The position numbers and the translations under genes were made by a program. Shown one piece after another: positions 46,100 to 57,600 of a stretch of DNA of 64,000 nt. Source of the stretch: Polytrichum commune. Taxonomy: Eukaryota; Streptophyta; Polytrichopsida; Polytrichales; Polytrichaceae. The notes under the pieces are model-generated. The model made no database searches, had not been told where the DNA came from, and worked only from the letters and a program-made list of their open reading frames with translations. The stretch covers positions 34,906,001 through 34,970,000 of the forward strand of contig OX485804.1 in the NCBI GenBank assembly GCA_950295325.1, written 5' to 3'. Within the stretch, counting starts at the first letter, position 1. Each line of letters opens with the position of its first letter.

Positions 46100-48140
46100 A
46101 GCAATCTATAGGGTACATAAATTTTGAGCAAGTTCAAACTGTATTTTGATCAGGCCGGAACCAATAATGTCATGACACATGTCCTGGTTTTGAGTGCTAA
46201 CATGAGGAGGAATGAGCAGTTAAGGCAAGCGGTGATGGCAAACTCTAGACATTGGTAATACGTTCAGGCCAACTTTTGGCTTCAAAAATTCATAGTAATT
46301 TTGATTTAAGCAATTAAAATTATCGACAAAATTATAGTCCTACACATGAAAAATTTGCACCACCTTATACCTCTTCAGACATGGCACATAATCTCTCAAG
46401 TGATCATTCATGGACGCCTCTACTCTAGATGCATATTGCATCTCATAACATAAGTAACCGAATTAGGCACGTCTACATGATCTACTGCATTGATCATCAC
46501 GAGGTAAGTAGAGGTGCTCAAAGATTGTCATGTAAAATTTCAAAAAAGGGTTTCAAACCCCATAAGAAAGCCGTTGCTACCCAATGGAGTTTCATAATAA
46601 GACGTTTTAAAATTAAGACCCACGAAAGCCGGGCAAGAGTTTTATGTGCGACGAAAGTGGTTAAAGCAATTATTAACTTTGGCCCCTCAAGACGGAGAGT
46701 GTAGTAGGGTGTTGACTTTTTTGGTCTCTCATAACCAATCAAAGTTGTTTGTGGTTTTATTCCTTGTATCCTTAGTGTTTATTGCTATTGTGTCGGATGT
46801 GTGCAAATGATTTACAATGGGATGCATGCACATATCAACCGGGAAGGATGTGGTACATACATGTGTCGGTATTATATATTGCCCACATGTACATGCACCC
46901 TTTATTAGTATCTCGGTACATGTACATGCACATCATTGATAAAAACTCTACACAAAATATTGTATTAGTGTCCTTCACTATTCAGAGTTACCAAATGCAA
47001 TGTCTTAAAAGTATTGAAGTAATCTTTCATCGAGTAAAGATTTTAGTGTTCTATAATGTCCAAGCAACCGATTTGACCTTTGTTGGAGAGAATGGGATAC
47101 ACAATAAGTAGTTACAACATTGCGTAATTTCATATAGTAAATGATGTTAAATACACTATTTAGTGTAGTCTCCCTAGTAGGTTTGTGGGGGGATTTATTC
47201 ATCTTGACTTAAATTATTACATTGTTGTATGTGCATGTGAGGTTAGGGGACTCTCATCACAACATGTATTCTTAACTAATACCATGCTCACAACATGACC
47301 AACGATTGGTCCACACCAGTAGGAGAGTTTCTATCTCGATGGGAGCTTTTGTCTTTTATGCACTAGTGAATCTACAGTACATTGCATTTAATGAGATTGC
47401 TATGAGTAGGATGACAAATCCTTACTGGTGAGAGTAAATTTTGGAAACATATGAACTTTCCATATGAAGAGGGACTCATCATCCTACCAAGGAGCAATGA
47501 ACGGTCCTATTGTGGGCATGGTTACATAATTGCATGAATCTTCAAATGTTCTGCTCGACTTGGGCATGACACGTCCCACAAATATTGAACATCATTTGCT
47601 ATACCACTTTTCCACAAGGTTGTCCCATTTGCTTCCCTTCCCAAATGATTATGATAGGTAAATGCTTGAATCAACAAGGGTAGATGCTAGACAAGCAATC
47701 TACAAAACAAGTCAGAACCATCCTTGAAAGTGCACTATTTTGTCTAATTAATGTGGGTTACCATTTGGAGTTACACATTGCTATACCATGTTACTGAGGG
47801 CATCATTTTTTACCCAATAAAACATCAGTAGTTAGTATGTACACCGAAGAATATGATGTAAATTAGTTGGTTAAAACCGATAAAAGTGGTAAAAATGTAT
47901 AGCAGCACGCAACTCTGAATGGTAACCCACACTAATTAGACAAATAAATGTAGACACTTAACATTGAGCATGGATGGAGAACGTTTATGGCACACGTGAT
48001 AATTTTGGAGTCATGGATTATTTTGAAATCCTTATGACCATGAAAGTCTAAAACCTCGTGAAAATGCATATTTTAGTCTGGGCATCCACCTCTACCCAAC
48101 CATACCAACGTACATGTTTACGTCATAATCTTATGATCTA
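46100..48140. other. Intergenic with two small inverted-repeat elements
   Basis: About 46957-47168 and 47736-47947 are elements of roughly 212 bp (see separate entry for the second). In the first, attagtgtccttcactatt on the left is inverted as aatgatgttaaatacacta on the right with mismatches. Nothing else was identified. Confidence 0.45.
47736..47947. mobile_element. 212-bp MITE with about 50-bp imperfect inverted repeats
   Basis: On the left, TTTGTCTAATTAATGTGGGT is followed by TACCATTTGGAGTTAC and TGCTATAC. The right end inverts this as GTATAGCAGCACGCAACTC and GAATGGTAACCCACACTAAT. The two arms almost fill the element, so it would fold into a single hairpin. No gene. Confidence 0.65.
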
Positions 48141-48149
48141 GGACATATG

Positions 48150-48800
48150 GACGACTAAGATTTGGTGTGAATAATCCTAATTGTACCAAGATGCCATTTG
48201 TACGATCCTCTCCACCATAAGAGGCACACATTTCCTTCCATTTATTACTAAATAAAGATGAACTTCGTAAGGCAATTATGGGGTGATTTTGCTTGGGATC
48301 TTTAGGGGTTAAACGTTCCACACAACACTCAATATTTTTGGCGGACCCCCTACCACGACGGAAATACAAATTTTTGTGTGAACAATCTCAACTTTACAAA
48401 GTTGCCATCCGTACAGTCACATCCACCATAAGAAAAACACTCTCTCTCTCTCTCTCTCTCTCTCTCATCCTTTTATTGTTGAATTGGGGTGAACTTCTCG
48501 AGGCGATTATGGAGCGATTTTGCTCGGGGCCTCAGGGGTTAAATCGTTCCACAAAACACTCGTTATTTTTACCAACCCCCTCCCCTCCCCTCCCCACCCA
48601 ACACGATGGACGGACAAACTTTTGTGTGAACAATCTTAACTTTACAAAGATGCCACTTGTACGGCTAGATCTGCCATACGAGATACACATTTTCCTTTCT
48701 TCCAGTTACTGCTACATCGGGATGAACTTCTCAAGACGATTATTGGGATGGTTTTGCTTGAGTCCTCTAAGGGTTCAAGATTCCACACAACACTCGTTTT
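48150..48800. repeat. Tandem repeat, about three units of 235 bp, with a CT microsatellite
   Basis: Each unit contains tgtgtgaacaatct.aactttacaaagatgcca, cca..agaga.acac, atgaacttctc.aggcgatta, gattttgctcgg and aggggttaaacgttccacacaacactc. A CT microsatellite of about 14 units sits in the middle copy near 48439-48466. Each unit can be read through partly in one frame, but I recognise no protein. Confidence 0.7.
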
Positions 48801-49238
48801 TTCTAAACATTATTATCTTTAGAAGTAATAATATTTATTTATTTTAAAATTAAAATTAAAATTTACCGGACCCCGTAACATGAATCCGAAGCCGAATCCG
48901 AACCTCCAAGACGTGAGACCCTCCGGAAGCTCCCGGGAATCACTTTCACCACCAAGTGGCCCGTGTTTAGGGCTGAGAAGGGGGAGTGAGAGACTCAATA
49001 AGTACGTCATTCTACAGGTAAAGTTCCCTTGTTACACAGTCCAAGTCATGCCACATACATGGAGTCCAACCCCCCCCCCCCCCTTCAAAATCCAAATTCA
49101 AACATTCGTGCCAATGAATGGGAGACTATACCAAAATGATCCTATTAGTGTGGAAGTCATTAGCGTGGGCCACACTAATTTTGTAGTCAAGGTGGAATCA
49201 ATGTGAGTCCAGGGCCCAGGGTCTTTTCCCAAGTCTTC

Positions 49239-49363
49239 ATGAAGACCGTTGATCAACACACTGAACCTTAGTAGCAAGACAAAAGAAGCACATAATAAAA
49301 CATGAAGACCGTTGATCAACACATTGAACATTAGTAGCAGGACAAGAGAAGCACATAATAAAA
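49239..49363. repeat. Direct duplication of about 62 bp
   Basis: Two adjacent copies start catgaagaccgttgatcaac at about 49239 and 49301 and end acataataaaa, with a handful of substitutions. Confidence 0.85.
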
Positions 49364-49404
49364 TAATCACCCACACTAAATTTCTAATACTTTGGCCACA
49401 CTAA

Positions 49405-49849
49405 GGGGCGGTTTACACTATGGACCATGAAGTCGTCCCACGTAAGAGGCCTATTTTGCGTGGGACGACTTCATGGGACGACTTCCATGGTCCAAGTTAC
49501 TAAAATATTAGTTTTCATGGTTCATGGGCCCTTCACTAGGTGTAAACCGAATGTGGACCATGAAGAATGAGCATGCACCAAAAAGGCTTAAAACGGCATT
49601 TTTCTGACATGGGCCCTTGCTCTTTTTCCCGGACCACCTCTTTTGCTTGTCCCAACGGAAAACCCGTTGGACCATGGCAGTGGATAGAGTAGGCTTAAAA
49701 AATAATATTTTGTGGACCTCAACCTCCGTGGTCACTCTGCCATTTTTTCCTTGGTGTAAACCCAAGTCGTCCCGGGACGACTTCAACGTCCAATCACATC
49801 GCTTAGACGGCCGTGGGACGACTTCATGGTCCATAGTGTAAACCGCCCC
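49405..49849. mobile_element. PIF/Harbinger-type MITE with long perfect terminal repeats and TAA target duplication
   Basis: The element starts GGGGCGGTTTACACTATGGA and ends with its exact inverse. The repeats match perfectly for about 38 bp. It is flanked by TAA at 49402-49404 and 49850-49852. A 3-bp TAA/TTA duplication and GGG(G/C)C-type ends are characteristic of PIF/Harbinger (Tourist) elements. The minus strand encodes MVQRVFRWDKQKRWSGKK, related to a segment of the copy at 30397-30968. No transposase domain, so it is non-autonomous. Confidence 0.85.
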
Positions 49850-49984
49850 TAATTCTCTACTAGAATTTTAGCGTGGGTTGGAGATTAATGTGGTTTGCAT
49901 TAATTTTTGTGATGAGAATTAGTGTGGGTTTTAGAAAATTACTATGGCCCATAATAATAGGACTATTTAGTGTATTTATAGATG

Positions 49985-51900
49985 AGCTGGTTCAAGTTCA
50001 AGACTTTGGGAAAATTACAGTTCCATCTAGATGAGTATATGGATTTTTTTCATTATAATAAAGAAAATTTGAAAGATGTTCACATGTGACTGGTTGGCCT
50101 TGGAAACACTAGGATCTTTATATTATGCCCAAAGATCTCCTTGGAGACCGTTTCATTCGTTCATTCATTCATTCAAAAGGGCCACTAAGATGAATGTGCG
50201 TGATTGATTTACTTATCTTGATCAAACGCATGTATATTTGAGTGGTACATGGTTTGGTGTGGCTCGAAGAACAAATACAAACAAACACGTGTTTCAAGGA
50301 GATTGGATCGCATGTTCAATTTATGATAACCATTAGAGCTATCCATAAAGTCCCTTGAAACAAGGACAAAACCGACGGTGGTTTTGATCCTTCTTTGAGA
50401 AAGCGTTCTATTAGGAGCTCCTTAGTTTATCATGTATTGGAGTTTATTTTGAAAAATGGGTGAAATTCCTGGGACCTCATTCCACCTCATTCCAAACTTT
50501 GAGAGGATTTTGGATCTAAGATAGGGGTTGTGCATGGGACCCAATGTCCTAAATCCCATATTGGCCTATGCAAGGCCCAGGGAGTGCACTGTTCAAGTAC
50601 TGTATTTATACATGTGGGTGCACAAAAGGGGTATTATTTAAAACAAGCATGTACAAAATGTACGTACAAGAGACATATTGCTATTAAGCAAGAAGTAGAT
50701 ATACATGAGGCTATAGAAAAATATATGTAAAGTACGCATTTACGCGTTTACGCGTTCAAGTTAGACCTGGACCAAGAATCATGTGTTTTTTCATCCACTA
50801 AGTAACGACTTTATAACTAAAAATCCATGATTTGATATTATACATATAATGGGGCCATATTTTTGCATTTCCAAACATTTGTACACATGTTATATACAAT
50901 TTTTGTATTTGTTTTTGGACCCTTGTGTATGTATGGAAATGTATTTTGAAGCAATGAGATTTGTAAGTATATTGCTTGATTTTAGCAAAAATAAAATGTA
51001 TACAGGGGTATTTTAATAAGGGGCATGCACGCACGTGATGCTTGGTTTTAATGAATAGTGCACACCCTGGGATGCGAGGGCATCTTGGCCCACCCATCAT
51101 GGTAGGACAAGCTAGAAAACTGATTTTTAAATAGCTCGACACCACTCTTGTGTAGTATGGTAATTTTTAGCACTATGAAAACTTGGGTAACTTTTGTGTT
51201 AATTCCTATAAACTCGTGGTTTTGGGACTAAATCCATGGTTTCATCTACTTTACTTTACGAATAACTCTACTCTAAGCTCAATAGTCAACATAATCGGGG
51301 AGACATATACAACCATTTAACGATAATCTTCACTTGGATGCACAATGAATAAAATACTATGTTATTCATAGGAGCTCTGAAACTTGTGAGGGAAGTGGCT
51401 ACAACCTTGATTAGGATTTGCTTATCAGTTGTTGCTAATTGGATCGGATGTTTCGTATCCTAAGGAGCAGTGGGGTAGTTGGGAAAAATAACCATCCAAG
51501 ATCCATCTACCTTAGGTAGATGCGTTTTAAGTGACTCGTTTTGTTCATTAGACCCCTATACTTGACTGGTACGTGGTTCGGTGAGGATCACAGTGCAAAC
51601 ATCATAAAGACATGTGTTTAAAAAAGATTGGACTGCATCTTCAAATATTAACAATTACTCTCCACTCCACAGTGAACGTAATATCAAACATGTGTTGGGA
51701 GGACCTATATATGTATCTAGTTAAGAAATCAACAAACATGCACTTCCTAATAACCATAACTAAAGCAGGGGAGATCTGATCTGCAATCCGGTTTTTGCAT
51801 ATGCTTCATCGTGGATTTGCTAATGCAACACGAGTTTTTGTTGTGTACATCTAAGAAGTAGAAGTTGGAGAACGTGAAAAAGTGAACCAAGTAACACCCA
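49985..51900. repeat. F1 fragment followed by successive F2-related fragments
   Basis: 49985-50150 is an F1 copy (gatgagctggttcaag, gggaaaattac). About 50200-50350, 51250-51520 and 51540-51900 contain F2 blocks (tatatttgagtggtacatgg, caaacacgtgtttcaa, gatttgctta, tttcgtatccta). Between them I saw only AT-rich DNA with no gene. Confidence 0.5.
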
Positions 51901-52029
51901 CATACCTTACCATTAATAAAAAGCAAAGCAAACTGAGTGAAGAGAATATGTGTATATAAAAAACATAGAATAAAAATAAAACACAATAAAATATATGGGA
52001 GTTGTTTTTATAATGCCTTCACCAGCACT

Positions 52030-54684
52030 ACTATAATATTATATTTGGGTTTTGGGGGGTAGGTATTGTCTCTTCGGGGGAGGGAGTTGACACGGGAGTC
52101 TTTCTTCCCTCCGACCAGCTCATCGTTTTCTTCACGCGCCTCGCTCGAAGCTTTTGTTGAATTCTTCGTCTCCGCCCCAAACAGCGTGGAACCTCTTCAA
52201 ACACTTTCAACTGTGGATTTCATAGCTCCCCCTTTTGCGAGAGTTGCAGAGTGGGCGGTGTGTTGGATGGGCGATTCGATTGCCACGGTGACTCGCGGGA
52301 CGATTTGAAAAAGATCTGTCTCTCTCTGTCTCTCTCTGTCTCTGTCTCAAACAATCAACCAAACGGCAGCAAACAACTTTGAAAGTTGAGAGGAGAGTAG
52401 TATAGAATAGAATAGAATAGAATAGCATAGAAGAGAAGACAAGAGAAGAGCTGTGTAGCTTATTTTATAACTGAGGTCGAGTCTTGCTTGATGAGGTACT
52501 AAACTCAGTGCTACCGAGAGGGCTGCCAAGGAGGTTGCTGGGCTCCTGCTGTTTTTGTAAGTTTCTTCTCGGGCGCCTCATGGGTTGTACTTGTGGGAAT
52601 AGTAGGGGAGAGTGATTCAAAAAAATATTTAAAATAAGATAAGAATGTGTGTCTGTCTCACCATCATCATGTGTGTGTGTGTGTGAGAGAGAGGGAGAGA
52701 TCCGCTTGAGTAACCCTCGCAGGTGTTGGTTTTAGAGGCCTTTGTCTGTTTGTTAAGTTAGTTTGTGTGTTTTGTTGCTTCGAAGGAAGGAATAAGCGTT
52801 CTCTCCGCGCACATTCGGGGTGCTGAGGAATTGATTGATTTTTAGAGGTGATCATTTGATCCTCACGAACTATATTGTGATGATCCACTAAGTATTGGGT
52901 GGTTGCACTTGTGGGAACATGAGGTATGTAGAGGAGGGAGTTGTGGGATTTTGATCTATTTAGATTTTTGTTTTGGTGGTTCATCATGTGTGTGTGTATG
53001 TGTACGAGTGATCCGCTTGACCCAACTCTGAGGTTGTTGGTTCGGAGGAGGTTTAAGTTAACCTCTCTTCTTCGCACATTCAGAGGATGTCGAGGAATTG
53101 AATGGTACAGGCAATCAGTCATCCTCACTATATTTATTTGTGATCCACTATTCTAGTCTTTGAGTAGAGTACTCTTTTATTTGAGGCGAATCTTGAGGCA
53201 AAAAGTGAAACCTTCACTGCTCTCAGCCTCACTCCCTCATGCGTGGCGAGGATTTTAATTGGAAGCATCTTTTTTTTTGAGTTTTTGTCGTGTTTTTGGG
53301 AGCGAAGATTCTTGCGGATCTGATATGAAGTTATGTCCCCGTGAATGTAGTGCTCAAGCCAGCTTCCCCGATTAAATGCTGGCAACGGTCTTCCGTGGTG
53401 CCGCAGTGAATGAAAAAATCGCCTAAGTGGAAGAAGGAAGGAAGGGAAGAAAGGAGTCTGATTGGATTTGTTTTGTGTGGTGGAATGAAGGCTTTCAAGG
53501 ATCGACGACTACTGGGAGGGTGTTGAAGTTGTGAACACCATCGCCATACCCATTTGTTATTCGATCTACCATGCAACGACGACAGAGAATCTGTGGGTTA
53601 ACTTGGTCGCTGCAAATCGTAGTCGGCAGCAACGGCACCAAGGAATTGTTTGAGCATCAAGGGGTTAAGATTAGATAAGTAAAGATAGTGCAGGAAATTT
53701 TTGAAGTAAGTTGGGAAAATTCAGCTGCTCAAATTCAGGCGGAGGATAGAAAAGCGCGGGAGATTATGATACTATCCTCCATATCACTGGGGTTTCCTCC
53801 TCCATCGATCGATCATGCCATAATTTCATATTGAGTGATCTTTGGGTTACCTTGGTCACAGCGAGTTGTTGTCGGCGCAACGGCACCAAAAATTGTTTTG
53901 AGCATCAAGGGATTAGATAGATAAGATAGTGCAGGAATTATTTTGGGAGATTATGGTCCTCTATCGATCATATCATAAAATTGCGACATCGATTGTGTGA
54001 ATTGGGTCACCGCAAATCGTTTATTGGCAGCAACGGCACCAAAGTTGTACCGTTTGAGAATCAAGGAGTTAAGATACCTAGAGCAGGATTTATTTGAGAG
54101 GTTGCGTTAACTCACCTGCTCGAATTCAGAACGATGGAAAAAAGCGCGGGAGATTCTGATGGTATGCTCTGATTACTGGGGTTTCCTCCTCCATTGATCG
54201 ATCATAACGTAATTTCTCAAATTGAGTGTTCTGTGGGTTAACTTGGTCACAGCAGATTTGGTTTGAGCATCAAGGGCTTTAGATAAGATCAAGTGCAGGA
54301 AGAGGATCAAGAGCATCAAGTGCAGGAGTGTTTCGGTTGGATTAGGTTAACTCGCCTACTCAAATCCAAGACTGAGATCATGATGCTATCCACATCACTG
54401 GGATCTTCCTCCTCCATCGATCGATCATACCGTATTTTGTCATATTGAGTTATCCGTGTGTTAGCTTGGTCACCGCAAATTTGGCTTGAGCATCAAGGGG
54501 TTAAGATAAGATAAGATAGTGCAGGAAATTTTTGGTTTGGTTAGGTTAACTCGCCCACTTAAATCCAAGAGAAGATTATGATGCTATGCTCCACATCACT
54601 GGGATTTCCTCCGCCATCGATCATCAGACCGTAAATTAGGCATAGCGAGTGATCTGCTGTGACCAGAAAAGTGTGCCCCCAACA
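52030..54684. other. Upstream region / probable 5' leader of the kinase gene, with two tandem arrays
   Basis: 52060-52310 has GC-richer, gene-like composition with a frame of about 80 codons that begins with a non-ATG codon; it may be an untranslated first exon. 52660-52900 and 52985-53160 are a diverged duplication (tccgcttga, gttggtt, cgcacattc.g.g, gaggaattga, gatccacta). 53590-54650 is a longer tandem array described separately. Confidence 0.45.
53590..54650. repeat. Tandem array directly upstream of the kinase start codon
   Basis: Four to six diverged units of about 150-250 bp each contain gagcatcaaggg.ttaagat, agtgcaggaa, gattatgatgctat, ccacatcactgggattt and cctcctccatcgatcgatcat. The clearest anchors are near 53798, 54196, 54417 and 54611. 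The last unit ends about 35 nt before the ATG at 54685, so the array is either proximal promoter or 5' UTR. Confidence 0.8.
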
Positions 54685-57600
54685 ATGGGTCGCATGAAGA
54701 CCAGTTTCTTGGGATGCGCATGTCTGCGATCCAGAACCAAAGATGAAGACGACGAGGATGCGAATGGGAAGCACAGTGGGCAGGGTTATTACTTCAAGCA
54801 CAGTGGAACACTTTCGGTTGGCCCCACGGAGTCTGGATCCTTGCAAAGCAGTCTACGAGGTTTCCAGTCCTTCAGTTCCAGTATTGAACCCCAAGCTAAA
54901 TCCCCTGGGGCGGAGACATTCACCATGGCGGAGCTGAGCAGAGCCACGGCCAATTTCTCCCAGTCCAATAAGATAGGGCAAGGAGGGTTTGGCATGGTGT
55001 ACAAAGGGCGCCTCAAAGATGGACGCATTGTGGCCATCAAGCGTGGCAAGAAGGATGCGTATGAGCAGCGCTTGTCTGTAGAGTTTCGGACAGAGGTGGA
55101 GATGCTATCTCAGGTCCGTTTTTCTTTCTCAACAACATCTTAAAGTGACATATAAACCAATATGTGTGGGAAACTTAAAGTCTGTCCTCGTGTAATTTTA
55201 CCGTTACAATGATGGCATTGAGCATCCATCAATTTCATGAAATTCTCGGCTACTTGTGGAGCAAGTTAAGTTGCATCGGAGACAACTTCGTGTTGTCAAC
55301 TAGCACATTCTCTGAGGTTGGGGGCACGATTGGCATTGTTTGAGGTGGCAATTGGAGATGCTTTTTAGGCTTTAGATCAAATGCCAGTATTTGTGATCAC
55401 AAAGTGACATCAATATGTGTGAAACCTTAGGTCTGTCCTCTTACTTTACCGCTACAAAAATGGCATTGAGCATTCATCAATTTCAGGGGATGTGGCTACT
55501 TGTGGAGCAAGTTAAGTTGTATCGGAGACAACTTTGTATTGTCAACTAGTACATTCATTGAGGTCGGGGGGCATGATTGACATTGGTTTTAGGTGGCAAT
55601 CGGAGATGCTTTTAGGTTTCAGATCACATACCAGTATGTGTGAAACCTAAAGTCTGGCCTTCTAAACTTTTGAACGTCCTTGCACTTACCGTTATATAGG
55701 CATTAAGCAGCATCAATTTCAGGAGATTCTGGAGCAAGTTGTCTCGGAGACAACTTGCACTAGTTCCCATTTCAATTTTCTACCAGTAAATTCTTTGAAG
55801 TTGGGCATGATTGGCATTGTTTGAGGTGGCAATTGGAGCTGCAAATTTGCATTGCATGGCAGTGTCAATGTGCTCGCTGTAGGATTTGTTTTGTGCTCTC
55901 ATCACTTGGGGTTTAGGAAGTTTTGGAAGCAATTCCTGTCAATGCAAGCTCGTTCCAGTTTCAGCTAGGGTTCATTTTCAGTCCTTTTTAAGCACTGCAA
56001 GTGCTGTCCCAGGTCCGTTCATTCTAAAGCATACCAGTTGCATTACTACTATCTGTACAATGTGCTCAGTGTAGGACCTGTTTTGTGTTCTCATCACTTT
56101 GATGCTTTTAGGTTTTTATAGCATTCCTGTCAATCCAAGCTCGTTCTAGCGTCAGGTAGGGTTATTTCTCATCTCTTTTGAAGCACTACAACCCTACTCC
56201 TAAGTCTGAGCTTCTGAATAACTTCTACTAAACTCTTGAACGTCCTTGCGGTCTCATCGGTGGGAGGTAGTATAAGTCACTGTGTCTTGATATGGTGTGA
56301 TTTTGCTGTTGCAAAATTCATTGAGCTTCATCAATTTCAGGCGATTATGCTACATCTGGAGCAGCAACTTGTCTCAAGAGACAACTTCTTGTAGTGCCTT
56401 TTCTAACTAGTATATGCTCTATTCAATTGTACACTGGCAGAAGGCAGTTGGGCGTGATTGGCATTATTTGAGGTGGCAATTGCATCTACAGATTGGCATA
56501 GCAGTATCACTGCGCCTACTGTAGGATGTGTTTTGTGTTCTCATCACTTCCATGCTTTTAGGTTTAGAGGCATTCTTGTCAATGCAAGTTCATTCGAGTC
56601 TCTGATAGGGTTAATTCCTCTGCCTTCTTGAGGCACCACAAACGCTTGTGGTCTTAAAATTGATACCTGCACCCTATATCAGGATTCCTCATGTGCGCAA
56701 TGTGATGTTTAGGATTTCTTAAACCTCTACTTTTGCTTGAACTGATTGTTTGCTTGTTGCTCAAACTGGTTGTTTCTTGATCCAATTGTTGCTTGTTGCT
56801 TGTTGCTTGTTTCTTGAACTGACTGTTAGCTTGTTGCTTTAATCGGATGTTTGCTTGTTTCTTGAACTGAGTGTTTGCTCGTTGCTTAAACTGAATGGTT
56901 GCTTGTTTCTTGAATTAATTGCTGCTTGTTTCTTGAACAGATTGTTTGCTTGTTCCTTGAACTGATTGTTTTCTTGTTGTTTTAGGTGGACCACTTGAAC
57001 CTGGTGAAGTTGATTGGCTACGTAGAAGAAGAGAGCGAGCGAATCCTCGTCGTGGAATATGTTCCCAATGGCAACCTTGGGGAGCATCTGGAAGGGATTT
57101 ATGAGAAAACCCTAGACATGAGTACACGGTTGGACATTGCCATTGATATTGCACACGCACTGACCTACCTGCATCTGTATGCGGACCGACCAATTATACA
57201 CAGAGATGTGAAATCATCAAATATCCTCCTCACGGAAAAATACCGCGCGAAGGTGGCTGATTTTGGGTTCTCACGCGTTGGTCCTTCAACAGACGTTGGC
57301 GCAACACATGTTTCCACGCAAGTGAAGGGCACTGCAGGTTAGTTGTAGTCCCCGAATTTGTGAGAGTTTACTGGAGCTTGAAATTGCAATTTTTCAGGAG
57401 TTTGGTATTTGATTTCACAATCTTTCAGTTGAGAGCTTATTCAATCCTTGAGCTCTTAAATAGTTTTAGCAAGTGTAGATTGGTCATGCCCAAAATAAGA
57501 TATCAAGGGGGAGAGTGGTGCTGAACTGAGGAGAATCGGGATGAGCTAAAGAATGCTTGAAAATCCATTGGCTTGGGCCCACAAAATGAGGGTTTGAACT

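Noticed and set aside
48293-48847. 184-codon frame over the 235-bp tandem repeat
   Set aside because: It reads through a CT microsatellite and the repeat units; the unit length does not preserve a common peptide, and no gene features flank it.
52066-52308. 80-codon frame upstream of the kinase
   Set aside because: It begins with a non-ATG codon and has no recognisable content; an untranslated leader is more likely.
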